Shown piece after piece: positions 24,122 to 31,434 of a stretch of DNA of 41,852 nucleotides. A program made the position numbers and the translations under genes. The notes under the pieces were generated by a model. It made no database searches. It was not told the DNA's origin and saw only the letters and a list, made by a program, of their open reading frames with translations. How positions within the stretch are numbered: position 1 is the first letter of the stretch; each line of letters begins with the position of its first letter. Source of the stretch: a virus; the IMG/VR virus record IMGVR_UViG_3300037584_004752, positions 1 to 41,852 of that record; one strand, written 5' to 3'.

Positions 24122-24643
24122 TTAATAACCTGAATGTAAGCCACCAATACCACTTGTATGTCTTGATTGTGTTGGAGCAGGTGCGGATGGTGCTTTTGTT
24201 GATGCTGGAATATTACCACCACCTCTTGCAATATCTTGTGCACTTGCTTCCATGTTCATAATTTTTGCTGGGATTGTTTTAATGTTTCCTTGAGAATCTT
24301 CTTTCATGTTTTTTTGTATTGCTTTCTGGTTTCTTTTGTTTGTTAAATATTCTGATATACCTAAAGCTCTGCCAGATAAAGCTGATACTGCAGCAAGAGG
24401 AGCAAACATACTTGAGCCCATTCCTAAAATAGATAATACTCCTGTAGCTTGTGCAGCATTCAAACCTATTTTTTTAGCCGCATAATCAATGGCTTTATTT
24501 TTTATTGCATTACCTGCAAGTTCTTTTAATGTAGGTAGTTCCATACCACCTCTTAACTCTTCTTGAGGTAATAATGGTTGAATGCCTTGAGGTTGCATAG
24601 TCTGATCACCAGGCACAAATTCATTTACTAGATCTGGTTCCAT
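24122..24643 (-). CDS. Virion-module protein with hydrophobic Ala/Gly segment, unknown function
   Basis: Predicted 173 residues. Residues about 55-95 are hydrophobic (AAQATGVLSILGMGSSMFAP, then LAAVSALSGRALGIS), able to cross or enter a membrane. The tail is Pro/Ser/Thr-rich. The start overlaps the stop of the tail-hub gene (TAATG). It may be a small ejection or tail protein; this is inferred from position and composition. Confidence 0.55.
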   Translation of the reverse strand: MEPDLVNEFVPGDQTMQPQGIQPLLPQEELRGGMELPTLKELAGNAIKNKAIDYAAKKIGLNAAQATGVLSILGMGSSMFAPLAAVSALSGRALGISEYLTNKRNQKAIQKNMKEDSQGNIKTIPAKIMNMEASAQDIARGGGNIPASTKAPSAPAPTQSRHTSGIGGLHSGY

Positions 24644-26802
24644 TATCCCCTCATTCCATCTAATTGAACATCTGCTCTAAAAGTTCCAAAACGCCAATTT
24701 TGTTCTGTACTAGTATTAGCAATTTTTAAACTAGCAAATCTAGCCCTCGCTCTAGTATCAACTTTCTTGGTCGATCCGGTGACCGTGAATGGTCCTAAGG
24801 GAGACGATGCTTCTGTATCTGCAGGAAAATCTCTAAGTAATATTGTTACTTGAGCATCCCCTTGTATAGTTTTAAAATCAGGTACAAATCTTCTCATACT
24901 CATAAAAAACTCAGCACTAGTTCCATCAGGATTTAAACTAAAATCTCCTGATTCTATAAAAGCTGGTATAGCAGTTTTATTACCAGATGTATCTACTTCA
25001 TCAACACCTTTTTCATGTTCAAAATATTTAGTTGATCCATTTATATTTGTAACACCTTGAACAGTTGGAAAACTACCTACACCTGTTGAGTTAAACTCTG
25101 TAGCGTAAGGATTTGAAAATAAATTTGCATCTACCCATGTTGTTCTTGATAAAGATCCAGTTACCCAAGTTCCATCTTGATAGTTGTAACATACATACCT
25201 ATCATTAAAGTCAGACGTAGCTTGAGGATAATACCAACATATTTCTTCATATAAATGATTTAAACCTACGTATACTGATTCACCAGCTGAAAAGTTTACT
25301 CCTAAATTGCTTCCGTTTTTTGTTGTAAAAACAAAATCTTCAACCGGACAAGGAAGTGATTTTACTGTACCATCAAAAACAAAAAAGCCACCAGATTCTC
25401 CCATCCAATAAACTGCACCATTAACATATTTCATAGCGTGTTGACCAATACACCCACAGTTAGAACCGACTTGTCTAATAGAAAAAGTAAAAGGTGGTCC
25501 TACAAACTGCATTACATACGCTGCATTATCTGTTAAAATTAAAGTATAATCTTTACCTTGAACAGCACCTACAATTTTTGTTCCTTGGTCTACTCTAAAT
25601 GTTCCCGCAGTGTTAACTGAAGTAGGTGTGTAATCACTTGTATTTTCTTGATCTGAAAATCTTATAAATAGTTTATCTTGTGTTGAGGTATCTCCTACCG
25701 TTGTTTCAGTGCCTAACATTATTAAATGTCTATCTCTATCTGAAACCAAAGACATAACAGATCTTGTAGGAGCGTTTGAAATTACTGTAGCTCTTGTATT
25801 GAGAGCATTTGCATTTGAATTTATTGGGTTCCAAGAAAAAGACTTACCATTTTTAATGGTAGCAATAAGTTGTTCTCCAAAATTATCTAAAGACCAAGAT
25901 CCAGGATCTATTGTTAATGTTGAAGACAATGATTCAATACCCCATCCTGTAAAGACTTCAACACCTGCACCACTTGAATGTGCGGATCTTGTTCCTGCTG
26001 CAGCTCTTGTTATTCCTGTAAGGTCGTTAGATGAAATTCCTGTGTATGAAATAAATTCTGCTCCAACTTTTATTGTTCCTGTGCTTGGAAAGTTTGTAGT
26101 AGATGCTAGCGTAACTGATGTTCCTGATCCACCAGTTCCAGCAGTGTCATCTAATAAGGCTCCGTTCAAAGTGCTAAATACTTGTTGGCCACCACCCCAA
26201 AGTCCTGTACCCCAACCAAATCCAAATGTTGAACTTAAAGCTCCTGGTTTTATATATGGAGTAACTGTTGCAGATCCAGATCCGTTGACCGTTGTCCCTG
26301 CTGCGCTAGCCATTGTAATAGTAAACTCATCACTACCTGGAACGGTTACTACTTGAAAAGGGTTAGTTGTAAAATTTGCTGCAGTATATCCTGCTCCTGT
26401 AGGAGGTGTTACAGAGCTAAATAAAAAAATATCTCCAGGCTCTAGACCATGAGCTGGTTTGTTAACAGTCACTGTTGCAGAGGTGTTAACAGTATCAAAA
26501 GTACAGCTTGTTAGGGCTGTGCCTAAAGGAGTAATATCAAAAAAAGCTCCTTCATAATAAATTATTAAAACTTTATTTGTTCCTATTGCAGCATATTTTC
26601 TACCGTCTAGATCAGCCCAAATAAATTGTTCTCTAGCCGCTCCTATAATAGTGCTTTCTAAAATTTGTTCCCATCCTCCAATTTTTTCTGGAAGACCGTA
26701 TCTAAATCTAACAAAGTCACCATCAGTCCACTGACCTTGTGCACCGGTTTGTGTAACTTGTTTGTTAAATCCAGGGGCTATATCTACTTTTGTTAATGGC
26801 AT
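24643..26802 (-). CDS. Tail hub/stabilisation protein (P22 gp10-like)
   Basis: Predicted 719 residues. The N-terminus MPLTKVDIAPGFNKQVTQTG, followed by WTDGDFVRFRYGLPEKIGGW, is the signature of the phage stabilisation/tail accessory family related to P22 gp10, widespread in marine podoviruses. The body is beta-rich with repeated short strands, as expected for a propeller-like tail hub. It would plug or extend the short tail below the adaptors. A TATAAT box five bases before the ATG and no Shine-Dalgarno suggest its own leaderless promoter after the modification genes. Two copies of the 12-base motif lie in it (24775, 26281). Confidence 0.8.
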   Translation of the reverse strand: MPLTKVDIAPGFNKQVTQTGAQGQWTDGDFVRFRYGLPEKIGGWEQILESTIIGAAREQFIWADLDGRKYAAIGTNKVLIIYYEGAFFDITPLGTALTSCTFDTVNTSATVTVNKPAHGLEPGDIFLFSSVTPPTGAGYTAANFTTNPFQVVTVPGSDEFTITMASAAGTTVNGSGSATVTPYIKPGALSSTFGFGWGTGLWGGGQQVFSTLNGALLDDTAGTGGSGTSVTLASTTNFPSTGTIKVGAEFISYTGISSNDLTGITRAAAGTRSAHSSGAGVEVFTGWGIESLSSTLTIDPGSWSLDNFGEQLIATIKNGKSFSWNPINSNANALNTRATVISNAPTRSVMSLVSDRDRHLIMLGTETTVGDTSTQDKLFIRFSDQENTSDYTPTSVNTAGTFRVDQGTKIVGAVQGKDYTLILTDNAAYVMQFVGPPFTFSIRQVGSNCGCIGQHAMKYVNGAVYWMGESGGFFVFDGTVKSLPCPVEDFVFTTKNGSNLGVNFSAGESVYVGLNHLYEEICWYYPQATSDFNDRYVCYNYQDGTWVTGSLSRTTWVDANLFSNPYATEFNSTGVGSFPTVQGVTNINGSTKYFEHEKGVDEVDTSGNKTAIPAFIESGDFSLNPDGTSAEFFMSMRRFVPDFKTIQGDAQVTILLRDFPADTEASSPLGPFTVTGSTKKVDTRARARFASLKIANTSTEQNWRFGTFRADVQLDGMRG
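24775..24786 (+). repeat. GC-rich 12-base motif, copy 6 (11/12)
   Basis: TCCGGTGACCGT inside the tail-hub gene, encoding TVTG on the minus strand. Confidence 0.5.
26281..26292 (+). repeat. GC-rich 12-base motif, copy 7 (10/12)
   Basis: TCCGTTGACCGT inside the tail-hub gene. It is the most divergent copy and could be chance. Confidence 0.35.
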
Positions 26803-26807
26803 TACAA

Positions 26808-26816
26808 ATTATACCA
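26808..26816 (-). promoter_or_regulatory. Extended -10 promoter for a leaderless tail-hub transcript
   Basis: On the minus strand TGG precedes a perfect TATAAT (26813-26808), and the ATG of the tail-hub gene begins five bases later at 26802. The start of transcription would coincide with the start codon. The box lies just past the stop of the carbamoyltransferase C-terminal gene. Confidence 0.55.
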
Positions 26817-26822
26817 TATATT

Positions 26823-27350
26823 TCATGGCCAATAAACATATTTGAACTCTGAATTATCAATCGTATATTGTAAAAAACTCTCATTTTCAACTATAGGAAA
26901 CCCTGCTAAATTGAAAGAAGTGTTAAGCAATATAGGCACACCAGTTTTTTCATAAAAATATTTTATTAAATCATAATAATTTGGATTATCTATTCTTTTT
27001 AAAGTTTGAACTCTACATGTATTATCTACGTGTACAATTGAAGACACTTCTTCCAGAGCTTTGTTTTTTGCTTTTACAGCAAAAGACATATAAGGACTTT
27101 CACTTAACGATCCTAAATCAAAATAATCATGTGCATGCTCAAGTAGAACTGTACCAGCTAAAGGTCTCCACCATTCTCTTTTTTTAAATTTATTAACAAT
27201 ATTTTTTGCGTCTAGGTTTCTTGGATCAAATAAAATAGATCTATTTCCTAAAGCTCTAGGTCCCCATTCACTTTCATTTTGATAAATCACTAAAGGTTTT
27301 TGTTGTAATAAAATTTCAACTGCTTCTTCTTTTTTTCTTATATATGCCAT
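26823..27350 (-). CDS. Carbamoyltransferase, C-terminal domain as a separate protein
   Basis: About 175 residues starting MAYIRKKEEAVEILLQQKPL at the ATG at 27350; the open frame extends upstream but that part is antisense-like and overlaps the oxygenase gene. The hallmark ESEWGPRALGNRSILFDPR (about 25-43) of the Carbam_trans_C domain is present, followed by REWWRPLAGTVL, SPYMSFAVK, VHVDNTCRVQTL and GVPILLNTSFN. The domain is complete. In TobZ, CmcH and NodU it is fused behind the Kae1-like domain. Here its partner is the gene at 27959-28882, with an oxygenase gene in between. The two proteins presumably assemble to make and transfer carbamoyl groups. Confidence 0.88.
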   Translation of the reverse strand: MAYIRKKEEAVEILLQQKPLVIYQNESEWGPRALGNRSILFDPRNLDAKNIVNKFKKREWWRPLAGTVLLEHAHDYFDLGSLSESPYMSFAVKAKNKALEEVSSIVHVDNTCRVQTLKRIDNPNYYDLIKYFYEKTGVPILLNTSFNLAGFPIVENESFLQYTIDNSEFKYVYWP

Positions 27351-27354
27351 AAAA

Positions 27355-27975
27355 TTATTGACCTTTTCTTTTACATAAAAAATTTCCAGACACTGACACC
27401 CTTTCCACATCACTTCTAAAAGGCATGACTGTATGATGTAAATTAGCTGGAAAAATATATAATTCATTTGTTTTAGGAAATCTTGTATGGGAACATATGT
27501 AATCACTATATCGGTCTTGGGTACCATATATAAACTGAATAGCACCTGGTTTACCTTCTCCTTCAGATACAAATTCTATAGCTTCTTTTTTTATTTCTTC
27601 AGGAACTTTTAGATATAGCACAAAAGAAATATCGCCTGAATGAGTATGAGGAGGATTAAATTCATTCTTTCTCATGTAGTTTATCCATAGTGAATTTAAT
27701 TTCATATGTTCTATTTTTTGTGAGTTTATTGTCCAAACATTTTCTTTCGTTTGAATATAGTTTAAAAAGTATTTACTTGTATGTTCTACAAACCAATCAA
27801 TATCTTGTTGTGTGTAAAAATTTTCTCTATCAATATGACCAGCAAGATTTTGTCTGTTATCATTTGATTTTACTTTATTACTTCTTTTTAAAAGTTCTTT
27901 TGTTATGTGGTCTTCTACCTCAAATTTGGCTACAAAAGGTCCCCAATATAAAAATTCATTATTTATAGATGTCAT
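27355..27975 (-). CDS. 2OG/Fe(II) oxygenase-like protein nested in split carbamoyltransferase locus
   Basis: Predicted 206 residues. The core is NPPHTHSGDISFVLYLKVP (about 107-125) with the His metal ligands, and FPANLHHTVMPFRSDVERVS (about 174-193) with the distal His and an Arg for 2-oxoglutarate, as in the 2OG-FeII_Oxy_5 type. The ATG lies inside the end of the carbamoyltransferase N-terminal gene (17-base overlap), and the stop lies five bases before the C-terminal gene's ATG. This tight packing implies that the three products are made together. The substrate is unknown. Confidence 0.78.
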   Translation of the reverse strand: MTSINNEFLYWGPFVAKFEVEDHITKELLKRSNKVKSNDNRQNLAGHIDRENFYTQQDIDWFVEHTSKYFLNYIQTKENVWTINSQKIEHMKLNSLWINYMRKNEFNPPHTHSGDISFVLYLKVPEEIKKEAIEFVSEGEGKPGAIQFIYGTQDRYSDYICSHTRFPKTNELYIFPANLHHTVMPFRSDVERVSVSGNFLCKRKGQ

Positions 27976-28882
27976 AGTATAACGCTGCTCCTATAGCTGT
28001 ACCCGCATCATGAGGTATTGGATCTACAAAAAAATTTAAATCAGGATATTTTTCTACATATTTAAAATTATTTGAACAATTAAGAAAATAACCACCAGAT
28101 AATAAAATATTATTGTTCATATGTTTTGCTTGATCTATTAACTCACATGTTTCTTTAAAAGTTTTTTCTTGTACTTCTTTTGCAATTTCTACTTTATTGT
28201 AATCTAAATCATATTTTTTTTTACAATAAGCGTAAGAAGAAAGTCCCATAACCTTACCCGCAGAGTGTCCACTATTATATCCTAAACTTTTACAAGCCTT
28301 ATCAAACTCAATTCCACCCACGGCAAAGTCTGAAAATTTATTTAAAAATCCTCCTAAATATTTAAATTTAACCATAGAATTTTGTTGGTCTCCAATTTCC
28401 ATATTACTCTTCCAGCGTGTGTGGTGTTTATAAATAGGATTTACATTTTTTTTGTTAATATAATAAACCGATTCTATTTCTTGAAAAGGTATATAAAAAT
28501 TACTAGCTCCACCACCATCTACAACTATTGCTAAAGCTTCTTCAAAATTTGAAAAATAAAAAGAACAGATTGCATGATATAAATGGTGTTCTCTTACATT
28601 AAAATAGTAGGGTGGATCACCCAATTGATTTTGTAAATTTTTAATCATTTGTTGATCATCTTCAAGAAAATAACCATTGTTGCTTCCATAAGAAGCATAA
28701 CAAACAAAATCTGGTTTAAAATTTATTTTTTGTAAAATAGATTGATATATTTTTGGGGCAGGAACTAAATCATAATCTTTGATTCCAACAAATCTTTCTT
28801 CATTATAAAAATCAATTATCTTACCATTTTGATAAACACATATGGAGGGGTGGTGAGAAATATTAATAGAAAGTATTTTCAT
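27959..28882 (-). CDS. Carbamoyltransferase, N-terminal Kae1-like domain as a separate protein
   Basis: Predicted 307 residues. Domain markers in order: KILSINISHHPSICVYQNGK (ATPase-fold start), EERFVGIK, EHHLYHA (98-104; H99 and H103 as the metal-binding His pair), VVDGGGAS (120-127), SAGKVMGLSSY, LLSGGYFLNCSNN and PIPHDAGTAIGAALYY at the C-terminus. This is a full N-terminal domain of the NodU/CmcH/TobZ carbamoyltransferase family, which forms carbamoyl-adenylate from carbamoyl phosphate and ATP. It stops exactly where the family's C-terminal domain would begin. That domain is encoded separately at 26823-27350. Confidence 0.9.
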   Translation of the reverse strand: MKILSINISHHPSICVYQNGKIIDFYNEERFVGIKDYDLVPAPKIYQSILQKINFKPDFVCYASYGSNNGYFLEDDQQMIKNLQNQLGDPPYYFNVREHHLYHAICSFYFSNFEEALAIVVDGGGASNFYIPFQEIESVYYINKKNVNPIYKHHTRWKSNMEIGDQQNSMVKFKYLGGFLNKFSDFAVGGIEFDKACKSLGYNSGHSAGKVMGLSSYAYCKKKYDLDYNKVEIAKEVQEKTFKETCELIDQAKHMNNNILLSGGYFLNCSNNFKYVEKYPDLNFFVDPIPHDAGTAIGAALYYDIYK

Positions 28883-28889
28883 AAAGTAA

Positions 28890-29123
28890 TTATGATTTAT
28901 CTCTATCTATTCCTTCCATTTTAGAATCTTCATTACTAGGTGTTTTTTTTAATTTTTCATTGAAGTTTTGATTCCACTCTGCAACTATTTTGACAAGATT
29001 GTTTCCAAAGTGTCTAAGAGATTCAGCGGTTAAATAAATTTTACCTTTCTCTGTAATTATTTTTTTCTCTTCTTCAGAAAATATTATGTCACAAGAACCA
29101 TCTTTGTTTTGTTTAAAAATCAT
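28890..29123 (-). CDS. Small hypothetical protein
   Basis: Predicted 77 residues. It starts MIFKQNKDGSCDIIFSEEEK, then a helix (LTAESLRHFGNNLVKIVAEW) and a charged tail. The ATG overlaps the preceding oxygenase gene by 11 bases, and the stop is seven bases before the carbamoyltransferase start. It is part of the cargo cluster 30958-26823. No family is recognised. Confidence 0.6.
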   Translation of the reverse strand: MIFKQNKDGSCDIIFSEEEKKIITEKGKIYLTAESLRHFGNNLVKIVAEWNQNFNEKLKKTPSNEDSKMEGIDRDKS

Positions 29124-29670
29124 TTTCTAATTGTTCTCCCCAAAAAGTTCTTTTGTCTTTCCACCATTCTTTATTTTTACCATTTGCATCTACATAATGA
29201 AAGAAAACTTGTGCGTGCCAATCTCCTTGAAATTCTTTTCTATAGTGCTCAACATCACAACCTAGATAAATTACTGCATCACCATCTTTAAGTTCAATTT
29301 CTTTATCGCCTATAAAAATAGGCCAAGGTGTACTATCTGAACCAATCATAGCTGTAACACTTATTTCACAAGACTCACGATCTGTGTGTTTTTTTAAATC
29401 TGCAAATTTTGTATACATCCTCCAATAGCTGTATGTAGGATGTAATTTTAAATTAGTTTCTTTTTCCATAAGATCAAACTTAGTCAAAAGAAAAGATTCC
29501 ATTATTGGATCTGCATAATAGTTTGTGTCACAATTTTTATTTTGTCGAAGATCAAATGAGTTGATGTTTAATCTATGTTTAATAAATACATATTTGTTTA
29601 ATAGTTTTACTTCTTCTTTTGAAAAAAAGTTTTTTACAATTTTATACTTTGTATCTTTTATAGTGCCCAT
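29113..29670 (-). CDS. 2OG/Fe(II) oxygenase-like protein
   Basis: Predicted 185 residues. Metal-binding HxD is in LKKHTDRESCEISVTAMIGS (HTD, about residues 95-97). KDGDAVIYLGCDVEHYRKEF carries the distal His, followed by DWHAQVFFHYVDANGK, typical of a phage oxygenase group. The residue ten after the distal His is His rather than Arg/Lys, so 2-oxoglutarate binding may use a different residue or be lost. It overlaps the neighbouring oxygenase gene by 13 bases. Substrate unknown. Confidence 0.75.
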   Translation of the reverse strand: MGTIKDTKYKIVKNFFSKEEVKLLNKYVFIKHRLNINSFDLRQNKNCDTNYYADPIMESFLLTKFDLMEKETNLKLHPTYSYWRMYTKFADLKKHTDRESCEISVTAMIGSDSTPWPIFIGDKEIELKDGDAVIYLGCDVEHYRKEFQGDWHAQVFFHYVDANGKNKEWWKDKRTFWGEQLENDF

Positions 29671-30224
29671 GCAACCACCGAATATCTAGTTCCTTTTGTA
29701 ACTGGTTTTACGCAATGAGGGTACAAAAAATTACTTGGCCACATAATTAATCTAGCAACTTTATTTTCAATAGTAAATTCGTTTTCTCCTTGTGGTTCTC
29801 TAAAACAAAGATTACCGCCTTCATAATCATTATTTAAGATAAGTATGCAGCTTATGGTTCTTGGTATATCTTTAAAATGATCCCAATGATAATTATATTT
29901 ATCAGAAAGATTATATTTTAATATATCAATATTAAGTATTTGTGATGTTATTTTATCTTTAATTGAAGTATTAAATTCTTCATTATATAGATTTAAATGT
30001 CTTTGAATTATTGCAAACAAAAAATTATGCCAATGAACTATGGTCATAGAATTTGACAAAGGAGACAAAGGTGTAATTTTAACGCTTCTAATTTTTTTGT
30101 TTATTTTATTATTTGCAACTCCTCCCTCTTCAAAATCTAAAGTGTTTGCAACTTGTATTAAACTACCTATTGCCTTATAAGGCACTGCATTATCATATAT
30201 TTTTATATATTTTTTTAAGTCCAT
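29658..30224 (-). CDS. Prolyl-4-hydroxylase-type 2OG/Fe(II) oxygenase
   Basis: Predicted 188 residues with a classical P4H-like core: YNYHWDHFKDIPRTISCILI (HxD; about 111-130), NNDYEGGNLCFREPQGE, and MWPSNFLYPHCVKPVTKGTR, with the Arg exactly ten residues after the distal His for 2-oxoglutarate. All key residues are present, so it should be active. P4H-type enzymes hydroxylate proline in proteins, but phage members are not characterised well enough to fix the substrate. It overlaps both neighbours by 10-13 bases and lies two genes downstream of the tail-fibre pair. Confidence 0.85.
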   Translation of the reverse strand: MDLKKYIKIYDNAVPYKAIGSLIQVANTLDFEEGGVANNKINKKIRSVKITPLSPLSNSMTIVHWHNFLFAIIQRHLNLYNEEFNTSIKDKITSQILNIDILKYNLSDKYNYHWDHFKDIPRTISCILILNNDYEGGNLCFREPQGENEFTIENKVARLIMWPSNFLYPHCVKPVTKGTRYSVVAWAL

Positions 30225-30958
30225 TTTTTTTTAGACCAATATTTAGTTTTATAAATATGAAGACTTTGTAAAAAATAAAAAAGTTTTCCTTTTCTAAAAT
30301 ATTCGGTATTAGCACTTTTTATTTTCATTTTCCAAGGATCTCTTTTAAAGGGTATTATTTGAACGTAAGCTGTTCCTTTTTTTATTGTTGTATCGAGAGT
30401 TGGGTATTTATCGCCATTTATAATTATTGGAAAATTAACTTCATTAGGAAAGGTATCCGTATCAACTATACCTGGTATTATTGAAAACCTGTCATCATGA
30501 TTATTCATTGGAGGTAAAAATAAACAAGAATATCCTGGAGGTGTAACTATTTTCCAAGGGTTCATAATTTTTATAAAAGGTTGATTATTATTTTTACCAA
30601 CTAAAGGAGAGCCGCTAAGTTGTTGTGTAGCATGAAATTCAGTGTTACTACGTCCAAGATTTATAGACTTCGCACCTAATAAATTATCATCTATTTGTTT
30701 TGGTGTAAAAAAAGAATCAGGTTCACCTTTGTCATTTTTCACATTGTTTTTAAAAGTATAATCTTGTGGCACCCTTAGAAGATATCCAGTTGTAAGTGTA
30801 TCTAAAAAAGGCATGCAACCTTTTACTGTTTGCATTTCTCGATTATGTTCTAATTTTTTATACCATTCAGGTATATTCAATTTTATTGGTGTGGGGTAAT
30901 CTTCTTTTAAATCAACGTATTCTTCATGTGCAATGAATTCAATAATTTTATCATTCAT
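30215..30958 (-). CDS. Conserved marine-phage protein, possibly DUF6065-like
   Basis: Predicted 247 residues. TPIKLNIPEWYKKLEHNREM (about 23-42) and VKGCMPFLDTLTTGYLLRVP (about 45-64) recall the DUF6065-type family found in cyanophages; the name is from memory and uncertain. The second half, with PWKIVTPPGYSCLFLPPMNN and FPIIINGDKYPTLDTTIKKG, reads like a cupin or double-stranded beta-helix fold, which would relate it to the oxygenases beside it, but I see no complete HxD...H triad. It is the first gene of the cargo cluster ending at 26823. Confidence 0.6.
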   Translation of the reverse strand: MNDKIIEFIAHEEYVDLKEDYPTPIKLNIPEWYKKLEHNREMQTVKGCMPFLDTLTTGYLLRVPQDYTFKNNVKNDKGEPDSFFTPKQIDDNLLGAKSINLGRSNTEFHATQQLSGSPLVGKNNNQPFIKIMNPWKIVTPPGYSCLFLPPMNNHDDRFSIIPGIVDTDTFPNEVNFPIIINGDKYPTLDTTIKKGTAYVQIIPFKRDPWKMKIKSANTEYFRKGKLFYFLQSLHIYKTKYWSKKKWT

Positions 30959-30993
30959 GCAAGGATAATGTACTTTTTTATAAAAAAATCAAC

Positions 30994-31434
30994 CTATAAT
31001 AATTCTAATAAGTTAATTACTTCTTGTCCTTGATCATTTATCCATTTTTCTAAAGGTTCTGAAGCAGGAATAGAAGACACATCAAGAGAGTTTAAATAAT
31101 CTCTGTAATTTGTAACACTGCTTGCAAAAGGTTTACTTGAATTATTTTCAAGCCAACTATTTATACCTTCTAAAATATGATTTTTATCTTCATTATGTTC
31201 TATGTCATAACCATCATATGTTATGTCTTCATAAGTAACATTTGTTCCATCATAATTAACACTTTTTAAAGAAAGTCTCACTGCATCAAAATCAGATTGA
31301 GAAACTTCTACAATATCATAATCATCTTGACTCCAATCAGCATTATTATCTATATGATTTTGATCTTTTGCAATCTTAAAAAGTTTTCCGTATACAACAC
31401 TTGAATCTTTAGTTAAAATTAATTTTGCCATCAT
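30994..31434 (-). CDS. Acidic protein after the tail fibre, possible fibre chaperone or accessory
   Basis: Predicted 146 residues, acidic (many Asp, Asn and Ser), with IVEVSQSDFDAVRLSLKSVN, SWLENNSSKPFASSVTNYRD and a C-terminal helix. The start overlaps the fibre stop (TAATG), so it is translationally coupled to the fibre gene, the usual place for a fibre-assembly protein. No sequence family is recognised; the role is inferred only from position. Confidence 0.5.
   Translation of the reverse strand: MMAKLILTKDSSVVYGKLFKIAKDQNHIDNNADWSQDDYDIVEVSQSDFDAVRLSLKSVNYDGTNVTYEDITYDGYDIEHNEDKNHILEGINSWLENNSSKPFASSVTNYRDYLNSLDVSSIPASEPLEKWINDQGQEVINLLELL

Noticed and set aside
25709-26356. Long plus-strand open frame (215 codons) opposite the tail-hub gene
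   Set aside because: It lies wholly antisense to a recognised gene, is rich in Pro/Val as expected from reading a Gly/Thr-rich gene backwards, and has no ribosome site.
27351-27572. Upstream extension of the carbamoyltransferase C-terminal frame
   Set aside because: The extra residues overlap the oxygenase gene, have no family resemblance and would start at a poor site; the ATG at 27350 begins exactly at the domain.
26823-28882. A frameshift or sequencing error as the cause of the carbamoyltransferase split
   Set aside because: A complete gene of over 600 bases lies between the halves, so a simple frameshift cannot explain it.
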